The notes: generated by a model not told the origin, from the sequence alone. A DNA stretch of 64,000 bases from CAYYUA01 sp964542585 (GCA_964542585.1 CAZIUI010000001.1:1-64000); one strand, 5' to 3'; shown: positions 35,269 to 43,267, numbered from the stretch's first letter. Translations and numbers: made by a program.

Positions 35269-35516
35269 GGTATCAGGTTCCAAGTGGAGTGGCTTGATTG
35301 ATTTTAAAAGGCTCCATTATAGCCAAATACCCTCCAAAGATCAGATGGCTGAACCAAGGCTACGGGTATAGGTAGACCTTTTGGGATCATCGCTTTTGAG
35401 GTTATGGTTATTTTAGGGATTGCTTCGGATGTTAATTTAACATCAAAAATTAAGGCAGTCCACTGCAAAACCCTGCCAATGCAAACCATTATTACTGCTT
35501 CAAATTAAGCTTTGGC

Positions 35517-36338
35517 TTACTCCTCAGAGCCGGAAAAGCGATCCATGACAGCTTGGCTTACGCCAACATTGGAAAAACCCCCATCGTGGTAGAGGGTCTG
35601 CATGGTGACCATTCTCGTGTAATCTGAGAAAAGGGAAACGCAGTAATCTGCACACGCATCAGCTGGTGCATTACCCAGAGGTGACATTTGATCCGCATAA
35701 TTGTAAAACGCTTCAAATCCCTTAATTCCCTTACCAGCCGTAGTCATGGTTGGGGATTGGGAAACCGCATTGATACGTACGCCTTTCTCCTGGCCATAAT
35801 GGTATCCGAAGTTCCGTACAATGGTTTCCAGCAAGGCTTTGGCTTCTGACATGTCATTGTAATCCGGGAATGTCCTTTGTGCAGCAATATAACTGAGGGT
35901 AACGATAGACCCGCCTTCATTTAAGGCATCCATTTGATAAGCGGTTTGCAGGGTTTTATGAAGGGAAAGCCCGGAAATATCCAGGGTTTTCTGGAAAAAA
36001 TCATAATTGGTATTGGTGTAAGGCTTACTTTTACGTACGTTAGCAGACATACCCACAGCGTGTAAGATAAAGTCAAGCTTTCCGCCCAGGGCCTCCATCG
36101 ACTGGTTCAGGAGGTTTTCTATATCCTCGGGCTTGGAGGCATCAGCGGTAATCACCTGTGATTCGCAAGCCTCTGCCAATTCCTGGATTTTACCCATGCG
36201 CAAGGCTACGGGAGCATTGGTCAGCGTGAATCTGGCACCTTCATCGTAAGCTTTTTGAGCTACGGACCAGGCGATGGAATCTTCATCAAGGGCCCCAAAA
36301 ATGATTCCCCGCTTTCCTTTCAAAAGGTTGTTTCCCAT
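35517..36338 (-). CDS. fabI: Enoyl-[acyl-carrier-protein] reductase [NADH]
   Basis: A 273-residue short-chain dehydrogenase-type enoyl-ACP reductase, the last step of each fatty-acid elongation round. The NAD-binding start GKRGIIFGALDEDSIAWSVAQ (about 8-28) has the FabI-type Ser-Ile-Ala-W pattern. The conserved LHAVGMSANVR (about 91-101) and LSYIAAQRTFPDYNDMSEAK carry the two Tyr residues and the Lys of the Tyr-x6-Lys pair (YNDMSEAK). INAVSQSPTMTTAGKGI and the closing YHDGGFSNVG are typical. It follows recN after 17 bases on the same strand, so both are transcribed together. The enzyme is the target of triclosan-type inhibitors in other bacteria. Confidence 0.94.
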   Translation of the reverse strand: MGNNLLKGKRGIIFGALDEDSIAWSVAQKAYDEGARFTLTNAPVALRMGKIQELAEACESQVITADASKPEDIENLLNQSMEALGGKLDFILHAVGMSANVRKSKPYTNTNYDFFQKTLDISGLSLHKTLQTAYQMDALNEGGSIVTLSYIAAQRTFPDYNDMSEAKALLETIVRNFGYHYGQEKGVRINAVSQSPTMTTAGKGIKGFEAFYNYADQMSPLGNAPADACADYCVSLFSDYTRMVTMQTLYHDGGFSNVGVSQAVMDRFSGSEE

Positions 36339-36355
36339 AGTGGTTGATTTTAGGT

Positions 36356-38026
36356 TTATTGGTTGTTATTGATCAGTTCTCGCGCATTTTGGTAGGTGGT
36401 TTCCGTCACTTGCTCACCGGCCATCATGGCAGCCACCTCAGCTATTCGTTCTTGTTGGTTTAGCACCTTCATGTGGGAAGTTGTATCTTCGGCTTCCGTT
36501 ACTTTGTAGACGTTGAAGTGATGATCTCCTAAAGCTGCAACCTGCGGCAAATGAGTAATGGAAAGCACTTGGTGCTGCTGAGCCAGGCTACGGATCATTT
36601 GACCCACTTTCACGGCCGTATCTCCCGAAATCCCCATATCAATTTCATCAAAAATAATCGTGGGTAGGAAAAGGCTATCAGCCAGTAAGCTCTTAATGCA
36701 TAGCATTAACCGTGATAACTCGCCCCCGGATGCCACTTGCTCAACCCTTTGGGGTTGGCTACCCCTGTTAGCTGTAAATCGAAGTTCAATGTGATCTTTG
36801 CCTGTAGCTGAAAAAGGTGTTTCCCCGCCCAAGGGCTCTACATCAAATACCACTTGTGCTTCTGGTATCCCTACAAAAGCCAATTTATCTTGTAGCTGTT
36901 GTCCTACCTGATCTTTTACTGTCTTTCTTTTTGCGGTTATTTCATCGCCTTTTGCATGTAATGCGCTTGCCTGCTCTTCAACGGCCTGACTGGTCTCGGC
37001 TATTTGGTCCTGCAGACTGTCCGCTGATGATAGTTGTGCCTGCAGTTGATCTTTATAGGCTAGTAATTGATCAATCGTTGGAACGCCATGCTTATTCAGG
37101 AGCTGGTTCAGGGTCTGTATCCTTTCATTGACAGCTTCAAGGCGGTTATTATCAACGGTTACTTCCATCTCCAGATCACTGGCTTCCTCTGCAATATCCT
37201 TTAATTCGATCTCAAGGCTATCAAGGCGCTCACTTAGTTGCTGTAATTTCTCGCTATGTTTAGAGACGGCTTGCAATTGGCCTTTTACTTCTCCTACCTG
37301 GTTTTGGACGGCTTGCTCGTCATGAAGTAGGAGCTGAACGGCCTGCTGCAGGGCACTTTTGATCGACTCAGCATTGCTAAGCATGCTGAGTTCTTGCTCA
37401 AGCTCGTCCAACTCACCAGGTTGAGGATCGGCTTCTACTAATTCATTTAATTGAAATTGGTAGTAATCGTAATCCTGTCTTGCCTGCTGTTCACGGCTTA
37501 CCAACTGTTGATATTGGTTGCGTAATTCCTGGTAACGTTTATAAGCTTTCTGGTAATCCTCTAGCAAGGATTGATTACCGGCAAAACTATCCAGGATCGA
37601 AAGCTGAAATTCACGGGAATTTAGGCGAAGGGTTTGGTGTTGGGAGTGAATATCAACCAATTGCTGGCCGAGTTCCCTTAACACATTCAGGGTGACCGGC
37701 GTATCATTAATGAAAGCTCTTGACTTCCCGGAATGGCTTACTTCACGCCTTAGGACGGTTTGCGCTTCATAGTCCAAATCATGCTCTTCAAAAAAGGAAT
37801 GAATGGGATAACCGCTGACTGTGAAAGTACCTTCAACCACGCACTTGCGGGCATTGGCGTTGACAATGGAAGTATCAGCCCGCTGCCCGATAATAAGGCC
37901 AAGCGCTCCTACAATAATGGATTTGCCTGTTCCCGTTTCACCTGTGATTACGTTGAATTGGTCACCAAATTCCACTTCAAGATCCCTGATCAGGGCGTAA
38001 TTGGTAACCGTTAAATGGGTAAGCAT
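36356..38026 (-). CDS. recN: DNA repair protein RecN
   Basis: A 556-residue SMC-like repair ATPase acting on double-strand breaks. It starts MLTHLTVTNYALIRDLEVEFG and has Walker A GETGTGKS (about 33-40), followed by LGLIIGQRAD. A long coiled coil fills the middle (about 150-360). The ABC signature VASGGELSRLMLC and Walker B IIFDEIDMGISG come near the end, at about 428-470, with the closing DHHFNVYK and VAAMMAGEQVT. The gene begins a unit with fabI downstream (gap of 17 bases) and has its own TAGTTTTG -7 element, so it is separate from the porD block upstream. Confidence 0.96.
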   Translation of the reverse strand: MLTHLTVTNYALIRDLEVEFGDQFNVITGETGTGKSIIVGALGLIIGQRADTSIVNANARKCVVEGTFTVSGYPIHSFFEEHDLDYEAQTVLRREVSHSGKSRAFINDTPVTLNVLRELGQQLVDIHSQHQTLRLNSREFQLSILDSFAGNQSLLEDYQKAYKRYQELRNQYQQLVSREQQARQDYDYYQFQLNELVEADPQPGELDELEQELSMLSNAESIKSALQQAVQLLLHDEQAVQNQVGEVKGQLQAVSKHSEKLQQLSERLDSLEIELKDIAEEASDLEMEVTVDNNRLEAVNERIQTLNQLLNKHGVPTIDQLLAYKDQLQAQLSSADSLQDQIAETSQAVEEQASALHAKGDEITAKRKTVKDQVGQQLQDKLAFVGIPEAQVVFDVEPLGGETPFSATGKDHIELRFTANRGSQPQRVEQVASGGELSRLMLCIKSLLADSLFLPTIIFDEIDMGISGDTAVKVGQMIRSLAQQHQVLSITHLPQVAALGDHHFNVYKVTEAEDTTSHMKVLNQQERIAEVAAMMAGEQVTETTYQNARELINNNQ

Positions 38027-38055
38027 AGCCGCAAGGCGCTGATTTACCTATTATT

Positions 38056-38063
38056 CAAAACTA
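38056..38063 (-). promoter_or_regulatory. Bacteroidota -7 promoter element (TAGTTTTG) for recN-fabI
   Basis: TAGTTTTG on the minus strand matches TAnnTTTG and lies 30 bases before the recN ATG, in the short gap after porD. Confidence 0.45.
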
Positions 38064-38105
38064 CTACATCTTTTGCGGAAGGCGGTTGTTAGAAAAAAAG
38101 GACCT

Positions 38106-39008
38106 CTACTCTTTGATGGTTTCTTTATACTGGCTTATATTGGAGGCATCAAGCTTTTTGAGAATATTCATTACCTGGGTCTTCTCGCGGCTCGGGGCTT
38201 TGGAGAAAGCATTGCCAATTTCTTCTCGTTTAGCTTCAAAAAATTGCCTTATAAGAAAAGAGTTCGGAATTGTTTTATGGATATTTTCCAATTTTTTAAG
38301 GGCTTGTAGGATTTGTTTGCGCCCTTCATCGGTCTTCTCGTACATCTTGTCCAACCCTTTCCTGTGGTATTGGTAGAGGGCTTTCCGGAAACCCTCAAAC
38401 CGAGCACTTAAAAGCTTATTTACAAACCGAACCCGGCTTTTGTCACCCCTTGGATCCCATCCTTTAAATTGACTGGATTGGGCGACACTGGCTATGCTCT
38501 CAGCTTCTTTGTATTGATCCGAACCACCATTGGGACTAAAAGTATCAAAATCGATCCCGATAATTATAAAGGCATAGTAGGCCAGGAGGGAGGAAAGGTT
38601 TGAGGAAAACGTGCCACGGGTATAGTTGATGTTTTGGTTTTCACGATACTTAAAGTTGAAATTTTCATCAAAATAATTCAACACGCTAGTGGAATAGGAG
38701 GCGCCATAAACCGGCCGGCTGCTTTTAATCCTTGCGGATGCCTTAAAATTTTGCTGTCCTTCTAAATTACTGACGTTGATGACTAAGTTGCATTTGATTT
38801 TCTCTTCTGGCTTAAGTTCTTTATCTGTCCAATCATTGTCATTCATGAACTGCTTTACGGTCCGCTCAAGCGAGCGAAGAAGCGATTGATTTGTTGTTTG
38901 TACCTGTTTGGCTAAAACATCCACTTTACACTGTAATTCTTGGGCACTCAGGCTTTGGTAAGAGCAAAAACTTAAGCATGCAAGGCTGATTAAAGCCAAT
39001 TTACGCAT
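38106..39008 (-). CDS. porD: DUF4835 family protein, type IX secretion-associated (PorD)
   Basis: A 300-residue exported protein of the DUF4835 family, annotated in Bacteroidota as T9SS protein PorD. A signal peptide (about 1-22, MRKLALISLACLSF) ends before the conserved start QELQCKVDVLAKQVQTTNQSL. Family signatures ASARIKSSRPVYGASYST, LLAYYAFIIIGIDFDTFSPNGG and KGWDP are clear. The C-terminal part is helical, with a cluster of basic residues. It follows coaBC after 13 bases and belongs to the conserved block bamD-rpoZ-coaBC-porD. The exact role in secretion is not well defined. The family assignment is strong, the PorD name somewhat less so. Confidence 0.85.
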   Translation of the reverse strand: MRKLALISLACLSFCSYQSLSAQELQCKVDVLAKQVQTTNQSLLRSLERTVKQFMNDNDWTDKELKPEEKIKCNLVINVSNLEGQQNFKASARIKSSRPVYGASYSTSVLNYFDENFNFKYRENQNINYTRGTFSSNLSSLLAYYAFIIIGIDFDTFSPNGGSDQYKEAESIASVAQSSQFKGWDPRGDKSRVRFVNKLLSARFEGFRKALYQYHRKGLDKMYEKTDEGRKQILQALKKLENIHKTIPNSFLIRQFFEAKREEIGNAFSKAPSREKTQVMNILKKLDASNISQYKETIKE

Positions 39009-39021
39009 AGGTAACAGGTTC

Positions 39022-39630
39022 TTAAATGTTAGGAGAGGGGCTTAAACAGTTTTTGAAATGATCGACAATAACCTTTGCCATTTCAAACTTTGGCAGCGCT
39101 TGATAAGTGCTTATGGTTTCTTCCGCATCTATCACCGAAAACGGTATTGAGTGGTCACCAAAGTTTGAGCCTTGATCGTCTACCCGATTTAAAACGACCA
39201 AATCCAGGTGCTTATTTCTTAGTTTAGCTATGGCATTGGCTTCCGGGTCCTCACTTTCGAGGCTAAAACCCGCCACCACCTGCCCGGCATCCTTATTATT
39301 GCCGAGGTAGGCCAGGATATCCGGCGTCTGTTCCAATTCCATATCAAAACTGTGGAGCTTTTGCTTCTTAATTTTTGAATTCTTGGGATTTTTTGGCCGG
39401 TAATCGGCTACAGCAGCCGAAAGGATGGCACCTCTACAATCGGGAAAAAGGTCTTTACACCTTTCATACATCTCTTGGGCCGTTTGAACCCGGAAGACTC
39501 CTATGGAATTATGATCAGTAGAGCAAGAAGAAGGCCCTGAAACCAAGTTTACAAGCGCACCATCCTGGGCTAGCGCCTCCGCTAAAGCAAATCCCATTTT
39601 TCCTGTCGAATAATTACCCAAATACCTCAC
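39022..39630 (-). CDS. coaB: Phosphopantothenate-cysteine ligase half of CoaBC (frame-shifted from CoaC)
   Basis: This open frame (about 202 residues from its first GTG) encodes the CoaB half of CoaBC, which joins 4'-phosphopantothenate with cysteine. It covers YLGNYSTGKMGFALAEALAQ and AVADYRPK up to VVAGFSLESED and NKHLDLVVLNRV. The coding sequence really begins further upstream in the same frame, where TAGPTHEPIDPV and the preceding linker are readable without a start codon, back to an A-run at about 39705-39708. There it is one base out of frame with coaC. Starting at the GTG would lose the nucleotide-binding AGPTHEPID motif, so a fused CoaBC is the original form. Adding one A to the A4 run joins the two frames. 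porD follows after 13 bases. Confidence 0.85.
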   Translation of the reverse strand: MRYLGNYSTGKMGFALAEALAQDGALVNLVSGPSSCSTDHNSIGVFRVQTAQEMYERCKDLFPDCRGAILSAAVADYRPKNPKNSKIKKQKLHSFDMELEQTPDILAYLGNNKDAGQVVAGFSLESEDPEANAIAKLRNKHLDLVVLNRVDDQGSNFGDHSIPFSVIDAEETISTYQALPKFEMAKVIVDHFKNCLSPSPNI

Positions 39631-39692
39631 CGGGTCTATGGGCTCATGTGTAGGACCGGCTGTAACCAGGAATGTTGAACCAGCTATAGGTA

Positions 39693-40229
39693 TCAGAATT
39701 GGCGTTTTAGGGTGTTTACCAGGTCTTCAGGTTCTGTCATACGGCCCTTACCTTCAAGGCCGCTTGCTAGTGAACCCTCCTCAGGACCTATTACTTGATG
39801 ACCCCTTTCTTCAAGGATTCGAAGATTATACTGTACTGCCGAACTTTTATACATGTCCCGATCCATAGCAGGTGCAACCTGTACAGGACAAGTGGCTGAA
39901 AGGTAAGTGGCCAGAACCAGGTTATCACAAAAACCATAAGTAAGCTTGGCCAAGGTGTTACTTGTCAATGGGGCTATTAAATAGGCATCGGCCCATTTGG
40001 CAAATTGAACGTGATTAATCCACTCACCGGTCTGCTGATTATAAAAATCTGCAAATACCGGTTTTTCCGAAACTGTAGCCAGACTGAGGTGGCTTACGAA
40101 ATGGTAAGCATACGGGGTCATCAATACTTGTACCTCTGCACCTGATTTTTTTAGCTGGCGGACCAAGTCAGGTGTCTTGTAGGCAGCTATTCCTCCTGAA
40201 ATTCCTAAAAGAATATGACGCCCCTCCAT
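39693..40229 (-). CDS. coaC: Phosphopantothenoylcysteine decarboxylase half of CoaBC
   Basis: A 178-residue flavin-dependent decarboxylase domain of coenzyme A synthesis. It starts MEGRHILLGISGGIAAYKTPDL, with the flavin-site Gly-rich loop, then the catalytic INHVQFAKWADAYLIAPLTSNTLAK and the APAMDRDMY motif with GSLASGLEGKGRM near the end. The frame then runs EPEDLVNTLKRQF and stops, where other CoaBC proteins continue into CoaB. The LKRQF end is produced by a one-base loss in an A-run, not by a normal CoaC terminus. The enzyme half itself looks complete. It follows rpoZ after 30 bases and shares the bamD promoter. Confidence 0.9.
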   Translation of the reverse strand: MEGRHILLGISGGIAAYKTPDLVRQLKKSGAEVQVLMTPYAYHFVSHLSLATVSEKPVFADFYNQQTGEWINHVQFAKWADAYLIAPLTSNTLAKLTYGFCDNLVLATYLSATCPVQVAPAMDRDMYKSSAVQYNLRILEERGHQVIGPEEGSLASGLEGKGRMTEPEDLVNTLKRQF

Positions 40230-40259
40230 GCCTGTAGTTTATAATTTTAGCAAGAAAGG

Positions 40260-40655
40260 CTACGAGTTTTGTGCTGAAGAAACAGACTCAGGGCTAGTAG
40301 GCTTGGTTAAACCTTGTTCCGCCAATTCTTTCTTGGTCTTTTGATCAAGCTCTGTAAATTTAACTTCCCCATGAAGGAATTCTTCAGTAGCTACAATACT
40401 AGGTTTGGGCATCCGCTCATAGTATTGGGAAATCTCGATTTGCTCTTTATTTTCAAATACTTCCTCTAAACTGTCAGAGGCCGGGGCAAATTCCTCAAGC
40501 TTTTCATGTAGTTCATCGCGTTCTTCTTTACCCACTTCCCGCGATCGTTGGCCTATAATTGCAATACTTTTATAGATATTGCCAGTGAAAGCCTTTATCC
40601 GCTTCATATCCCTTGGTATAGCTTCGGTTTGCAGGTTTTGCTTATTGATACTCAT
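40260..40655 (-). CDS. rpoZ: RNA polymerase omega subunit (Bacteroidota type)
   Basis: A 131-residue omega subunit. The Bacteroidota form begins near NLQTEAIPRDMKRIKAFTGNIYKSIAIIGQRSREVG, corresponding to the conserved helix that in other bacteria reads NRYELVLVAAKRAR, with residues 15-50 matching. Then the acidic helix (LEEFAPASDSLEEVFENKEQIEISQYYE) and the mark MPKPSIVATEEFLHGEVKF follow. The tail is low-complexity. It helps assemble RNA polymerase and respond to ppGpp in other phyla. It lies 40 bases after bamD and 30 bases before coaBC, an order found widely in Bacteroidota. Confidence 0.88.
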   Translation of the reverse strand: MSINKQNLQTEAIPRDMKRIKAFTGNIYKSIAIIGQRSREVGKEERDELHEKLEEFAPASDSLEEVFENKEQIEISQYYERMPKPSIVATEEFLHGEVKFTELDQKTKKELAEQGLTKPTSPESVSSAQNS

Positions 40656-40695
40656 GTTTGCAAATTTTTAGATTGGGTTTATTAGAAATAAAGTT

Positions 40696-41550
40696 TTACG
40701 TGTTGTAACGCGAAAGGATTTCCTGAGCTTGATTGAGGATCTTACTGACAGCTTCCTTATGCTTAGAAGCAGGATAGGTTTCCAGGAATTTCTTTGCTTT
40801 TTGAACGGTCGTTTGGTAACGCTCTTCTTTCTTAGAAATGACGCTGCGTTCTGCTACATGCCAATAAGAATCTACGATCAAGAACTCAACCTTCTCCCGA
40901 TTATGAATTGAGGGGTATTTATTCAATAAATTCTCCAACGAGGTAATGGCTGCCTTGTAATCCAGAATTTTGTACCAGAGCTTAGCTTTTTCAAACGCTT
41001 TTTGCTTCAGCTTAGATTCAAGCTTATCCATGTACTTGTTACAATCCGGAACCCTATCTGAATTGGGATATTTATCCAGGAACAATTTGAAAGCACTCTT
41101 AGCTTCTCGAGTGGGCTTTTGATACAGCTCTATTCTGGGACTCTGTTTGTAAAGGCAAAAAGCATGCATATAGAGGGCATCTTCTGCTTTATCACTGCGG
41201 GAGTACGATTCATAGTAAGTCTTAAAACGGAAGGCAGCAACCTTAAATGAACCTACACCGTAATGGCAGTAAGCGTAGTAATAGGCAATTTTTTGACCGC
41301 GCTCTGTACCCCTGTAATAAGTGCGGATATCATCAAAAAGCGTTAAAGCCTTTTGAAATTCATCATTGTTGTAGTATTCTTTAGCTTTCTGAAATTTTTT
41401 CTCATTATCTTCACTGTTCAATACCTGTTGGTATTCGCTACAGCCCAAGTTAGCAATTAGTAAAATAAAAGTTACGTAAGATAACGCGCGGGGAGATAGC
41501 TTCTTTCTATGCAATGTAAGACTCAGGGAAGAACGAAAGGTTTTTGCCAT
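40696..41550 (-). CDS. bamD: Outer-membrane assembly lipoprotein BamD
   Basis: A 284-residue lipoprotein of the BAM complex, which inserts beta-barrel proteins in the outer membrane. The signal anchors at LGCSEYQQVLNS (Cys37), after an unusually long N-terminal tail of basic residues. The rest is TPR-like helices: KAKEYYNNDEFQKALTLFDDI, then YYAYCHYGVGSFKVAAFRFKTY and FKLFLDKYPNSDRVPDCNKYMDKL, as in BamD/YfiO. Six or so helical repeats fill the protein. It is the first gene of bamD-rpoZ-coaBC-porD and has a good promoter (TAAATTTG with a TTTTG element 22 bases upstream). Confidence 0.93.
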   Translation of the reverse strand: MAKTFRSSLSLTLHRKKLSPRALSYVTFILLIANLGCSEYQQVLNSEDNEKKFQKAKEYYNNDEFQKALTLFDDIRTYYRGTERGQKIAYYYAYCHYGVGSFKVAAFRFKTYYESYSRSDKAEDALYMHAFCLYKQSPRIELYQKPTREAKSAFKLFLDKYPNSDRVPDCNKYMDKLESKLKQKAFEKAKLWYKILDYKAAITSLENLLNKYPSIHNREKVEFLIVDSYWHVAERSVISKKEERYQTTVQKAKKFLETYPASKHKEAVSKILNQAQEILSRYNT

Positions 41551-41577
41551 TAGCTAATAAGGGGGAATTTCATCAAA

Positions 41578-41612
41578 CAAATTTACAACAATTTCCAGGC
41601 TGACATTCAAAA
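41578..41612 (-). promoter_or_regulatory. Promoter of the bamD-rpoZ-coaBC-porD operon
   Basis: On the minus strand TTTTG (41608-41612), 22 bases and TAAATTTG (41578-41585) match the Bacteroidota two-part promoter. The -7 lies 27 bases from the bamD ATG. Confidence 0.6.
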
Positions 41613-41710
41613 TAAAAGGGTTTTTCACAAAAATAGCTGAGCTTTGTTCATGGTAACGTGATTTTTTGTGCTTTTGTATTGGACTTTTCCAAGAATTCAA
41701 GGGTTAGCTT

Positions 41711-41718
41711 TAAATTTG
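41711..41718 (+). promoter_or_regulatory. -7 promoter element (TAAATTTG) and SD for the sphingolipid gene
   Basis: TAAATTTG matches TAnnTTTG. An AGGA (41731-41734) 7 bases before the ATG at 41742 is a fair ribosome-binding site. It faces the divergent bamD promoter. Confidence 0.55.
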
Positions 41719-41741
41719 GACTTGTGAAAAAGGATAAGTAG

Positions 41742-42992
41742 ATGGATATTTTTCAAAAATTATTGGATAATCCGGGCCCGTTGGGCGTTTACGCTAAAGA
41801 GGCGCATGGATATCTCACCTACCCTAAGTTGGAAGGACCTATTGGTAACCGCATGTACTTCAGGGGCAAGGAGAAGGTTGTTTGGAGCGTGAATAATTAC
41901 CTGGGGCTTGCAAACCATCCGGAAGTTCGGGAAGCAGATCGTAAAGGTGCCGAAGAAAATGGCCTTGCTAGCCCTATGGGTGCCCGAATGATGACGGGAA
42001 ACACTGATCAACATGATAATCTGGAACAGGAATTATCTTCCTTTATCCAAAAAGAGGATACGTTCTTACTGAACTACGGTTACCAAGGTGTGCTTTCGGT
42101 TGTTGATTCCCTTACTGATCGTAAGGACATTATTATTTACGATTCCCAATCCCATGCTTGTATTATTGATGGCATCAGGATGCACAATGGGAAGCATATG
42201 TGCTTTCAGCACAATGACATACAACATCTGGAAAATCAGCTTGCGAAAGCATCGCGCTCATTGAACCCGGATGAAGGTGGAATTTTGGTTATAACTGAAG
42301 GCGTCTTTGGGATGTCTGGTGATGAGGGGCTCATAAAAGAAATCGTACAGCTTAAGCACCAATACGATTTCCGTTTATTGGTAGATGATGCCCACGGTTT
42401 TGGAACAATGGGCCCAAACGGAAGTGGTGTTCCGATGAAGCAAGGTGTTCAGGAGGATGTGGATGTGTATTTTTCCACGTTTGCTAAATCAATGGCTAGC
42501 ATTGGGGCTTTTGTATCTGGCGATGAAGACATTATTTACTTCCTGCGTTACAACATGCGCTCGCAGATTTTTGCGAAAAGCATGCCGCTTCCTATTGTTA
42601 TTGGAAACCGGAAGCGGTTGTCTTTAATACGTAGTTCCTCGTCTCACAACGAAAATTTATGGCATAACGTCCAAAACCTCCAAGAAGGTTTACAAGAAGC
42701 GGGTTTTAATATTGGAAATACCACAACACCCGTCACGCCAGTTTTCTTGAACGGAACTGTTCAAGAAGCCACCAACCTTACTACAGACCTGCGAGAAAAT
42801 TACGGAATCTTCTGCTCAGTGGTTATCTATCCGGTTGTCCCAAAAGGAACCATTTTGCTAAGACTAATTCCCACGGCTGTTCATACGGATGAGGATGTGA
42901 CGCTGACCATTAATGCTTTCAAAGACGTAGCTAAAAACTTGTATAACAAAAAATACGATAAATCTCGTTTAATAGAAATAGCTGAAGTTTGA
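41742..42992 (+). CDS. PLP-dependent acyl transferase, serine palmitoyltransferase-like
   Basis: A 416-residue alpha-oxoamine synthase. It has the Bacteroidota form with an N-terminal extension MDIFQKLLDNPGPLGVYAKEAHGY, then VVWSVNNYLGLANHPEV, the substrate loop GARMMTGNTDQHDNLEQEL, YDSQSHACIIDGIR and VDDAHGFGTMGPNG, and the PLP lysine in FSTFAKSMASIGAF (about residue 249). Relatives in this phylum make 3-ketosphinganine from serine and an acyl-CoA, the first step of sphingolipids, so this is the likely role. The other possible products of the family are 7-keto-8-aminopelargonate and 2-amino-3-ketobutyrate. No biotin genes are nearby, which argues against BioF. The downstream neighbour is the histone H1-like gene 80 bases on. 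Confidence 0.82.
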   Translation: MDIFQKLLDNPGPLGVYAKEAHGYLTYPKLEGPIGNRMYFRGKEKVVWSVNNYLGLANHPEVREADRKGAEENGLASPMGARMMTGNTDQHDNLEQELSSFIQKEDTFLLNYGYQGVLSVVDSLTDRKDIIIYDSQSHACIIDGIRMHNGKHMCFQHNDIQHLENQLAKASRSLNPDEGGILVITEGVFGMSGDEGLIKEIVQLKHQYDFRLLVDDAHGFGTMGPNGSGVPMKQGVQEDVDVYFSTFAKSMASIGAFVSGDEDIIYFLRYNMRSQIFAKSMPLPIVIGNRKRLSLIRSSSSHNENLWHNVQNLQEGLQEAGFNIGNTTTPVTPVFLNGTVQEATNLTTDLRENYGIFCSVVIYPVVPKGTILLRLIPTAVHTDEDVTLTINAFKDVAKNLYNKKYDKSRLIEIAEV

Positions 42993-43072
42993 ACAATTAC
43001 TTAAACTGCCGGTCCATTTAATTGTTCCGTTTAAAATATTTAGGTTTTTTTTAAACCAATAAAACGGCAGTT
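42991..43072 (+). promoter_or_regulatory. Structured leader with nested inverted repeats before the histone-like gene
   Basis: Between the sphingolipid gene stop and the histone ATG (43073) several inverted repeats overlap. GAACAATTA (42991-42999) / TAATTGTTC (43019-43027) makes a perfect 9-bp hairpin. Its loop contains AACTGCCG (43004-43011), which is complementary to CGGCAGTT (43065-43072), right next to the ATG. CCGTTT (43027-43032) / AAACGG (43062-43067) would compete for the same 3' strand. A third hairpin, GGTTT / AAACC, lies between (43043-43057). This geometry can hide the start region. Confidence 0.4.
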
Positions 43073-43267
43073 ATGGATCGCTACGCTGAACTCCGATCAC
43101 TTTTGTTATCGCTAGAAACCGACTTTCGAAAGTTCTACGAAGAAGGTAACAAAACAGCTGGTACAAGGGTAAGAAAAGGATTACAGGATCTCAAGTCCCT
43201 TTCACAGGAAATCCGAACGGAGGTACAGGACATGAAGCAAACGGAAACAAAGGATGAATCTTCCTAA
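43073..43267 (+). CDS. Histone H1-like (Hc1-type) small DNA-binding protein
   Basis: A 64-residue protein of the bacterial histone H1-like family common in Bacteroidota. The pattern MDRYAELRSLLLSLETDFRK is followed by the family mark EEGNKTAGTRVRKGLQDLKSLSQEIR and an acidic tail (QTETKDESS). The helical amphipathic core with Arg/Lys clusters suggests nucleoid binding. There is a Shine-Dalgarno-poor start, usual in this phylum. A hairpin terminator follows the stop by 3 bases. The leader upstream is structured, so post-transcriptional or autoregulatory control is possible. It is not known whether it compacts DNA strongly. Confidence 0.85.
   Translation: MDRYAELRSLLLSLETDFRKFYEEGNKTAGTRVRKGLQDLKSLSQEIRTEVQDMKQTETKDESS

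Noticed and set aside
35304..35489. 60-codon minus-strand frame after the clpC terminator
   Set aside because: No recognised motif. It contains a stretch (SEAIPKITITSK) that looks protein-like, but there is not enough to call a gene or a relic.
39705..39708. Programmed -1 frameshifting as the explanation for split coaBC
   Set aside because: The site lacks a canonical slippery heptamer, and no strong downstream hairpin was seen. An indel is simpler, so slippage is mentioned but not claimed.
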